11,230 bases of DNA, taken from RUG13615 sp040307715 (GTDB lineage: Bacteria; Bacillota; Clostridia; Peptostreptococcales; Anaerovoracaceae). The notes beneath the pieces were generated by a model. That model saw only the letters and a list, made by a program, of their open reading frames with translations. It was not told the DNA's origin and ran no database searches. The stretch is from assembly GCA_040307715.1 (NCBI GenBank), contig JAWRJC010000047.1:1-11230 (forward strand), in the 5' to 3' direction. The position numbers were made by a program, and so were the translations under genes. This document shows positions 6,487 through 11,230 of the stretch, in pieces. Numbering within the stretch: position 1 is the stretch's first letter; each line of letters opens with the position of its first letter.

Positions 6487-6569
6487 GGCGGCGCAGACAC
6501 GCCAGCTCGGGAACATCGTTGCGAGCAACGCGAGCACAGATGTTCGAGAGCGCGTGGCTGACAGCCGCC
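6487..6569. repeat. Long imperfect palindrome (element B) between the RLP gene and cls
   Basis: Paired arms run from the outside in: GGCGGC/GCCGCC, CAG/CTG, CACGC/GCGTG, GCTC/GAGC and GAACATC/GATGTTC, with a small GTTG/CAAC hairpin in the loop region. The plus-strand end TGACAGCCGCCGCT matches TGACAGCTGCCGCT of element A on the minus strand, so the two are related and inverted relative to each other. It lies about 45 bases after the RuBisCO-like gene stop. On the minus strand it is followed by CTCTTTAGTTCTTG, so it may serve as that operon's terminator. It could instead be a dispersed palindromic repeat. Confidence 0.6.
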
Positions 6570-6613
6570 GCTTCTTCTGTTATTTGTTGACTATGCGATT
6601 CTGTGAACGACAC

Positions 6614-7933
6614 CTAGTTCATCAGATCGTAGTTCTTGAGCAGTTCTTCCTTGCCGTAGCCCCAGACATCGCAGGCCGCCTTGAGTTCCGGATGATCCTG
6701 CGCGTACTCTCTCAGGCTGACGCCCTTGAGCGTTGCGTCGATCGCCTGTCTGAGAGACATCGCACCAGCTCTGGAACCCATCGGATGGCCGTGGACGCCG
6801 CCGCCTGCTGCGATGCAGCAATCGTCGCCGAACAGCTGCATGATGTACGGAACTGCCGGGGCGATCGTGCCGCCGCCTGCCAGTGCCAGGACAGGCTTGA
6901 TGTGATACCAGTCCTGCGTGAAAGCGTGGATGCCGCGGGTCAGCGCGAGCTGGTCGGACGGGAATTTGCCGTAGGGCTGCCCGTAGATCTCCATATCGAC
7001 GCCGGCCAGTCTGGACAGTTTGCCGACCCAGAGGTGATGTGCGACACCGTGGTACGGGCTGCTTGCCGTCGCGCCGGAGAAGTCGACATGGCCGAGGATC
7101 GGAACGTTGATGTTCGGGTCCTCCGTGATCATGCGGGTCGCCGCGAGACCGACGGTATACATATTGACCATCAGGGCATTGGCACCGAGTTCAAGCGCTC
7201 TGTACGCATTCTCCTTGAGGTGTGCCGGGTCGGTCGTGATGTTGACGGTGTACAGCGTATGCTCACCGGTTTCCTCGTATGCTCTCTTCTCCATCTCCAT
7301 GAACTTCGGAACGCGTTCATCCAGCGGGCAGTACGGCATATCCGCGCTCAGCAGTTCGTCGTCCTTGACGATGTCGATGCCGCCGACCGCCGCTTCATAG
7401 AACAGTTCCGCGCCTTCGTCCGGCGTCCAGCTGATGCAGGGCTTGATCATGCAGTTGGTGAGCGGTCTGTCGTGGACACCCAGCACGTCGCGGATGCCGT
7501 CGATGCCGAACTTCGGCCCCTGGAAGCCCTTCAGCCACTCTTCCGGGAAGGACAGGTCGATCATCTTGACCTTGCCGGAGGAAGAAATGTTGCCGATGAC
7601 CGTGGTCAGCAGCATGGAGATATCCTGCGAGAAGTTGGTCATCGGATAGCCGATCTGCAGAATGTAGCAGGTCTCGTCCGGCACATAACCGGGGTCGATC
7701 GGCGGGATCTCATAGATGGACAGGACCTTGCCGCCGAACTTCGCACGCTTCTCCTCCGTCTCGTACTTGACACGGATCCAGGTGCCGGTCGTCTGCTCGT
7801 CCGCGATCGCCATCGCCAGCTTGTCCGCATCCTTGGTCTTGATGATGACCTGATAGGTAGCAACAATGTGCTTTTCTTCCACGGCGATTTCCGGGAACTT
7901 ATACATCATGTTGTACTTTTTGTGATCGATCAT
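6614..7933 (-). CDS. RuBisCO-like protein (form IV type RLP)
   Basis: 439 aa with the full RuBisCO large-subunit layout: an N-terminal alpha/beta domain (about 1-135) and a TIM barrel. Aligned by eye to spinach numbering, the retained residues are E60 (Glu46), T65/W66 (Thr51/Trp52), N123 (Asn115), K175 (Lys164 in MIKP), carbamylated K201 (Lys190) with D203/E204 (Asp192, Glu193 in VKDDE), H294 (His282), loop-6 K334 (Lys323) and the glycines of both phosphate loops (AGGG, AAGGGVHGHPMG). Changed are T173 to Met, K177 to Cys, R295 to Val, H327 to Ile, L335 to Phe and S379 to Gly. The metal and enolisation centre is therefore intact, while sugar-bisphosphate and CO2-chemistry residues are lost; true carboxylation is unlikely. 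Known RLPs act in methionine salvage (MtnW enolase) and apionate-type sugar acid catabolism. The neighbour is an FGGY kinase 15 bp upstream. GAAGGAGG lies six bases before the ATG. The substrate is unknown. Confidence 0.93.
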   Translation of the reverse strand: MIDHKKYNMMYKFPEIAVEEKHIVATYQVIIKTKDADKLAMAIADEQTTGTWIRVKYETEEKRAKFGGKVLSIYEIPPIDPGYVPDETCYILQIGYPMTNFSQDISMLLTTVIGNISSSGKVKMIDLSFPEEWLKGFQGPKFGIDGIRDVLGVHDRPLTNCMIKPCISWTPDEGAELFYEAAVGGIDIVKDDELLSADMPYCPLDERVPKFMEMEKRAYEETGEHTLYTVNITTDPAHLKENAYRALELGANALMVNMYTVGLAATRMITEDPNINVPILGHVDFSGATASSPYHGVAHHLWVGKLSRLAGVDMEIYGQPYGKFPSDQLALTRGIHAFTQDWYHIKPVLALAGGGTIAPAVPYIMQLFGDDCCIAAGGGVHGHPMGSRAGAMSLRQAIDATLKGVSLREYAQDHPELKAACDVWGYGKEELLKNYDLMN

Positions 7934-7948
7934 TTCTTTCCTCCTTCA

Positions 7949-9460
7949 TTACTTATTCAGCTCTTTGAAGAACTCTTTATTTGTTTCGTAATACTTTTTA
8001 TAGAAGTACATCCCGCGGTCGTAGACGGCCTTGTTTTCCTCTCTGGGGAGGAATCGCTTCGCCACCTTGACTTTGTCCGGAATGTCATCAAACGTCATCG
8101 TACCGGCCGCTATGAAGGCCAGGAACGCCGTCCCCCTCGTCACTGCGAACCCCGGGTCCTCCGCCACTTCGATCGGAATGCCGAGAACGTCTGCGATGAT
8201 CTGGGCCAGCCGGTCGGATTTACCGCCGCCGCCCGTCATAAGCAACTTTTCATACTTGTATGGATAGGTCGCCTCCATCGTCTCCAGGGACCAGCGGATC
8301 TGGTATGCGATACCTTCGTAAACAGCGCGCACCATGTGGCTGCGGGAATGCTCTGTCGTCAGGTTCCAGAACCCGGCACGGAAGTAATTGTCCAGGATCG
8401 GCTGCCGTTCACCCTGGAAGGATGTCGAGAAGAACAGATCGTCCGCCCCCGGTGATGTTTCATCGAGCATCTTGTCGACTTCTTTATAACAATCGTCCAG
8501 CGTATAGCCATATTTCTCAGGCTCGAACAGCCGCTCCACGACCCAGTCGATGCAGCCGCCCGAAATATCGTTGGTGGACAGCAGCATGTTATACGCCGGA
8601 TTGCTGCCCGGATAGGTGTACGAGGCATTGCTGTTCTCGGGGCACAGGTCTGTCGTTGTCGTAAAGAGCATCGATGTGCCGACATACAATGCCGCGTCGC
8701 CCGGTTTGACGCACCCGCCGCCGAGTTCTGCTGCGCTGCAGTCGGAGAATCCGGTCGTGACCGGCAATCCGGGCCTGACACCCATCTCTTCCGCCGCTTT
8801 TTCCGTCACATAGCCGGCGATGTCTACAGCCTGTGTCACAACGGGCATCTTCTCAGGCTCAAATCCGTATACCGCAAGAAGACCGGGTGGCCATTCTCCG
8901 GCATTCCAGTCATACCCGTAGGTGAAGGCCTCCTGCACCGGCATGGTTAGCTCTCCGGTCGCTTTGTAGACCAGATAACCGACATCCGCCAGGAACGTCT
9001 CCATTTCCTCCCAGATCTCCGGCATGAACCGCTTGACCCAGCACATCTTCGGCACAGGATCTTTGCCGGTCCACATCTCAAGTCCGGGAACGCCCAGCGC
9101 TTCTGCCAGGACCTGATTGCATTCATCGAGAACCTCTTCCCCGCGCGCATCCAGCCAGATCAGCGATGGATAGAGAGCGCCTTTTTCTTTGGTGACGGGA
9201 ATGAACCCGGCAGAAGGCGCGTCAAAACCGACCCCGACGATGTCCGCAGGGTCAATCCCTGCCTGCTCGATCAGTTCTTTCGATGCGATGCAGCCTTCCG
9301 CCCACCAGACTTCCGGATCCGACTCCGCCCATCCTTTTTTCGGGTATTTGGGAAGGATCGGCCGCTTGCCCGACGCGATGATGTTCGCATTCTGGTCGAC
9401 GATCGCCACCTTGATCGAAGAGGTCCCAAGATCGAATGCCAAAACATAGTTATTGGCCAC
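7949..9460 (-). CDS. FGGY-family carbohydrate kinase
   Basis: 503 aa, the usual size. The N-terminal ATPase fold has YVLAFDLGTSSIKVAIVD (phosphate 1), GWAESDPEVWW and SLIWLDARG. The second lobe has TTGFSDCSAAELGGG with the likely catalytic base Asp240, YVGTS at 260-263, and the adenosine-binding TGGGGKSDRLAQIIAD (409-424), ending with RGTAFLAFIAAG. The overall look is xylulokinase-like, but FGGY substrate specificity cannot be read by eye; ketopentoses, polyols and deoxy or branched sugars are all used by the family. The start is GTG (9458-9460): AAAGGAGGG lies five bases before it, and no other start codon fits as well. It is the first gene of a two-gene operon with the RuBisCO-like protein (15-bp gap), so its product probably feeds that enzyme, directly or after an isomerisation encoded elsewhere. 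Confidence 0.94.
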   Translation of the reverse strand: MANNYVLAFDLGTSSIKVAIVDQNANIIASGKRPILPKYPKKGWAESDPEVWWAEGCIASKELIEQAGIDPADIVGVGFDAPSAGFIPVTKEKGALYPSLIWLDARGEEVLDECNQVLAEALGVPGLEMWTGKDPVPKMCWVKRFMPEIWEEMETFLADVGYLVYKATGELTMPVQEAFTYGYDWNAGEWPPGLLAVYGFEPEKMPVVTQAVDIAGYVTEKAAEEMGVRPGLPVTTGFSDCSAAELGGGCVKPGDAALYVGTSMLFTTTTDLCPENSNASYTYPGSNPAYNMLLSTNDISGGCIDWVVERLFEPEKYGYTLDDCYKEVDKMLDETSPGADDLFFSTSFQGERQPILDNYFRAGFWNLTTEHSRSHMVRAVYEGIAYQIRWSLETMEATYPYKYEKLLMTGGGGKSDRLAQIIADVLGIPIEVAEDPGFAVTRGTAFLAFIAAGTMTFDDIPDKVKVAKRFLPREENKAVYDRGMYFYKKYYETNKEFFKELNK

Positions 9461-9476
9461 GAATACCCTCCTTTCT

Positions 9477-9520
9477 TATCGAACCGTGCAGCCGAAATGT
9501 TGATTTTCGGCCATTCGATA
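9477..9520 (-). promoter_or_regulatory. Structured leader hairpin before the kinase gene
   Basis: Nested arms: the outer pair TATCGAA / TTCGATA (7 bp, perfect) and the inner pair GCCGAAA / TTTCGGC (7 bp, extendable by two wobbles) with a 7-base loop. They stack as one helix with a CACGG bulge on the 3' side of the mRNA. It ends two bases before the Shine-Dalgarno at 9466-9474. It matches no riboswitch I recognise. It may be a translational control element or a protein-binding dyad. Confidence 0.6.
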
Positions 9521-9526
9521 CATTGT

Positions 9527-9541
9527 TAAACTCGGAGTTTA
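9527..9541. promoter_or_regulatory. Operator-like 15-bp dyad
   Basis: TAAACTC-G-GAGTTTA is a perfect inverted repeat of 7-1-7. It lies about 8-22 bases downstream of the predicted transcription start of the kinase/RLP operon, a typical site for a repressor of the LacI or GntR sort. No regulator gene lies in the window, so the binding protein is unknown. Confidence 0.6.
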
Positions 9542-9555
9542 TTTTCTGTAAATTC

Positions 9556-9584
9556 ATTTTATTACGCATGCCGCAACAAGTCAA
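9556..9584 (-). promoter_or_regulatory. Promoter of the kinase-RLP operon
   Basis: The minus strand has a -35 TTGACT, a 17-base spacer and a -10 TAAAAT. The predicted start near 9549 gives a leader of about 89 nt that contains the 15-bp dyad and then the nested hairpin. Confidence 0.8.
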
Positions 9585-9626
9585 TACAAGCGGCGCAAAG
9601 AAACATCCAAAACGCCGCGGCGGAAG

Positions 9627-9657
9627 AAAAGAGCGGATCGATGGCGATCCGCTCTTT
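9627..9657 (-). terminator. Terminator of the surface protein gene
   Basis: A perfect stem GAGCGGATC / GATCCGCTC (9 bp, 6-base loop) extends to 12 bp through flanking AAA/TTT and is followed on the minus strand by TCTTCC. The arms are symmetrical enough that it might work in both directions. It lies about 48 bases after the gene stop. Confidence 0.8.
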
Positions 9658-9705
9658 CACTCCGTTTTATTCAGTTGATCTGTCAGTGGTCGTTCCGGCT
9701 GGCCA

Positions 9706-11230
9706 TCAGCGCCGCTTACCGGTCTTTCCGCCCGCCGTCTGTTTTCTGCTGCGGGACCGGGTGCCCATCAGCAGCATCAGCACAGCAGCCACGCCGGCCG
9801 TCAGCATCCAGAGCGTAGGATCATACGGATCACCTGTTCTGGTCTTCTGCGGCGGATTGTCAGAGGTACTGCTGCTATGACTGCCGCCGCCGTCAGGCTT
9901 GTCAGGTTCATCCGGTTTGTCCGGTTTGTCAGGCTCATCCGGTTTGTCCGGCGTATACGGATTGTTGAAGTCAAGCGCCTGCGGATCCTGACTGTCTTCC
10001 TTCGGCACAACGTTCAGCGTACCATCGCCGTTGTCCGTGACTTCGAGAACGACCGTGTACACCGTATCGTCGACCGTGATCCCGGAGATGTCCGTCCCAT
10101 TTTCGCTGATCATATAGGTGTGCTCACCAAGATCGTCCGATTTGCCATCCACCTTGAAAGTGAGCACCGGATAGTTGATCTTTCCGGACGCAGCGCCGTC
10201 CGCAGCGTCATTCCGCACAACGATCGGCTCGCCGGCAGCTTCTCCGTCCTTCATCTTCTGAACGGTGAACGTGAAGATATCGCCATCCGTCATCTCACGG
10301 CCCTGTATCGTCTTGACACCGGCGAAGGTATAAGTGCCTTCCGCTTGATAGGTGTTGGTGATCGTGATGATTCCGCTGTCATCCTTCTTCGCAGTGACCG
10401 GATCCCCTTCTTCTTTGTAGTACGGGCTGCCCTCAGGAAGCGATTCTTCGGCTGCATACTTGATCTGTTTGCTGCCGTCCGCGACAGGCAGGTCATCCCA
10501 GGTATGTGTCCAGCCGTCATCCGTCCCGACCTCGACCGGCTCACCGACCGGTGTTTTTTCACCATCTATGATCTTGTACAGTTGCACCGTTGCCTGCGTA
10601 TCCTGCCGCAGCCCCGCACGGTCATCCCGGTCGGCCCAGACCTTTTCGACCGTTACTTTGGTCGTATCGAAGACATTGACGAATGTAGGCGGATCGATCT
10701 CCTCCAGCCCGTTGTCGCCGGGTTTATAGTACGTCACATCGGTCGCGAGGGTGCCGTCACCGGTGTCTTTTACATCCACCTTGACGACATACATGTGCTT
10801 GTCGTATTCGATATGCGGGTTCTCCCCCGGCGCTTCATAGACATAGTATGTGAATGTTTCCGCCCGGTCGGCTCCGAGGTCAGACAGATCGTATTCCAGC
10901 GTGTCGAAGGTTACGGTACTCTCCGCGACATCCGATGCCTCGCCCCCTGTCTCTTCGTCAGCCGGTGTGCTCACCTTATCCGGTCCTTTGCGCTGGATCA
11001 CATTCTCGTCATCGTCTTCAAGAATGAACGTGAAGTCATCTTCCGCAGTGATCTTGCCGTTTTCGGTCTTCTTATTCACCACGATCTGCGCGCTGCCCTT
11101 AGCATTATAAGGTGTCTCATTCCGCGTATTGATGAAAGCAGCTTCACTGGTTTCGCCGGCCTCGAGTCTGCCTGTTTCCCCTGTGGCATCATCCTGTACC
11201 CAGCCGTTCTTCGGTTTTTCCGTGACTGTA
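9706..11230 (-). CDS. Sortase-anchored surface protein with pilin-isopeptide and Cna-B domains, N-terminus outside window
   Basis: 507 residues are visible and the frame is open at the window edge, so the true start and signal peptide are missing. Numbered from the edge, residues about 48-187 form a Spy0128/FctA-type pilin isopeptide domain (VVNKKTENG, FTYYVYEAPGENPHIEYD, FVNVF). Residues about 190-295 form a Cna-B-like domain (TTKVTVEKVWADRDD, ending TITNTYQ). Residues about 296-427 are a second pilin-type domain ending ALDFNNPY, whose Asn is the expected isopeptide partner. A Pro/Asp/Lys spacer (PDKPDEPDK repeats) and a Gly/Ser stretch follow, then a sorting signal with KTRTGD in place of LPxTG, a hydrophobic helix (about 472-489) and a basic tail. 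It would be covalently linked to the wall or to a pilus and serve in adhesion. Ligand and pilus membership are unknown; no sortase lies in the window. Confidence 0.85.
   Translation of the reverse strand, partial: TVTEKPKNGWVQDDATGETGRLEAGETSEAAFINTRNETPYNAKGSAQIVVNKKTENGKITAEDDFTFILEDDDENVIQRKGPDKVSTPADEETGGEASDVAESTVTFDTLEYDLSDLGADRAETFTYYVYEAPGENPHIEYDKHMYVVKVDVKDTGDGTLATDVTYYKPGDNGLEEIDPPTFVNVFDTTKVTVEKVWADRDDRAGLRQDTQATVQLYKIIDGEKTPVGEPVEVGTDDGWTHTWDDLPVADGSKQIKYAAEESLPEGSPYYKEEGDPVTAKKDDSGIITITNTYQAEGTYTFAGVKTIQGREMTDGDIFTFTVQKMKDGEAAGEPIVVRNDAADGAASGKINYPVLTFKVDGKSDDLGEHTYMISENGTDISGITVDDTVYTVVLEVTDNGDGTLNVVPKEDSQDPQALDFNNPYTPDKPDEPDKPDKPDEPDKPDGGGSHSSSTSDNPPQKTRTGDPYDPTLWMLTAGVAAVLMLLMGTRSRSRKQTAGGKTGKRR
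9892..9951 (-). repeat. Tandem repeat coding for the Pro-Asp-Lys/Glu wall spacer
   Basis: Units of 9 bases (variants of TCCGGTTTG and TCAGGCTCA on the plus strand) repeat about seven times and encode PDKPDEPDKPDKPDEPDKPD. Such spacers carry surface proteins through the peptidoglycan, and copy number may vary between strains. Confidence 0.8.

Noticed and set aside
6395..6613. 72-codon minus-strand frame after the RuBisCO-like gene
   Set aside because: It covers palindromic element B and the cls promoter, has no ribosome binding site of its own, and shows no recognisable domain.
6614..7933. Reading the RuBisCO-like gene as a CO2-fixing RuBisCO
   Set aside because: Several residues needed for ribulose bisphosphate binding and carboxylation (R295, H327, S379, K177, T173 equivalents) are replaced, and no phosphoribulokinase or other Calvin-type gene is nearby.
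6554..8455. 633-codon open frame on the plus strand opposite the RuBisCO-like and kinase genes
   Set aside because: It is fully antisense to two well-identified genes, has no ribosome binding site and shows Arg/Asp/His-rich low-complexity composition typical of a complementary-strand shadow.
9892..9951. Possible CRISPR-like repeat array
   Set aside because: The repeats are 9-base coding units without spacers and encode a Pro/Asp/Lys wall spacer in frame.

Overview
The window reads as a compact chromosomal stretch from a Bacillota bacterium, probably a gut-type member of the Clostridia. The support is the infC-rpmI-rplT operon with a Gram-positive attenuation leader, strong AAGGAGG-type ribosome binding sites, a secreted trigger-factor-like lipoprotein, nrdR joined to cmk, and a sortase-anchored pilin-type surface protein. 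The genus cannot be fixed from the sequence alone. Every gene I can support lies on the minus strand, so transcription runs from high to low coordinates. The long open frames on the plus strand are antisense shadows.

In transcription order: (1) 9706-11230 is the C-terminal part of a wall-anchored surface protein built of pilin-isopeptide and Cna-B-like domains. It ends at a strong hairpin terminator (9627-9657). (2) 6614-9460 is a two-gene operon encoding an FGGY-family sugar kinase and a RuBisCO-like protein (form IV type). It has its own sigma-A-type promoter, an operator-like 15-bp dyad just downstream of the expected transcription start, and a structured leader hairpin next to the ribosome binding site. 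This is the accessory metabolic module and the most interesting part of the window. (3) 4814-6382 is a cardiolipin synthase. It is bracketed by two related ~80-bp imperfect palindromes in opposite orientation; the downstream one ends in T6 and can act as a terminator. (4) 3232-4595 is the infC-rpmI-rplT operon (IF-3, L35, L20). Its leader carries a terminator and a competing upstream segment, and infC appears to start at a rare AUA codon. (5) 1934-3106 is a lipoprotein with a trigger-factor-type FKBP domain, followed by a clean terminator. (6) 650-1766 holds nrdR and cmk, overlapping by 8 bp, behind a promoter whose -10 overlaps a NrdR-box-like site. (7) 1-546 is radC, cut by the window edge, with its own promoter and a hairpin that covers its ribosome binding site.

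The housekeeping genes cover translation initiation and ribosome assembly, dNTP control (NrdR, cytidylate kinase), membrane lipid synthesis and extracytoplasmic folding. The kinase/RuBisCO-like pair most likely phosphorylates a sugar or sugar acid and then performs enolate chemistry on the phosphorylated product. The substrate cannot be read from the sequence.
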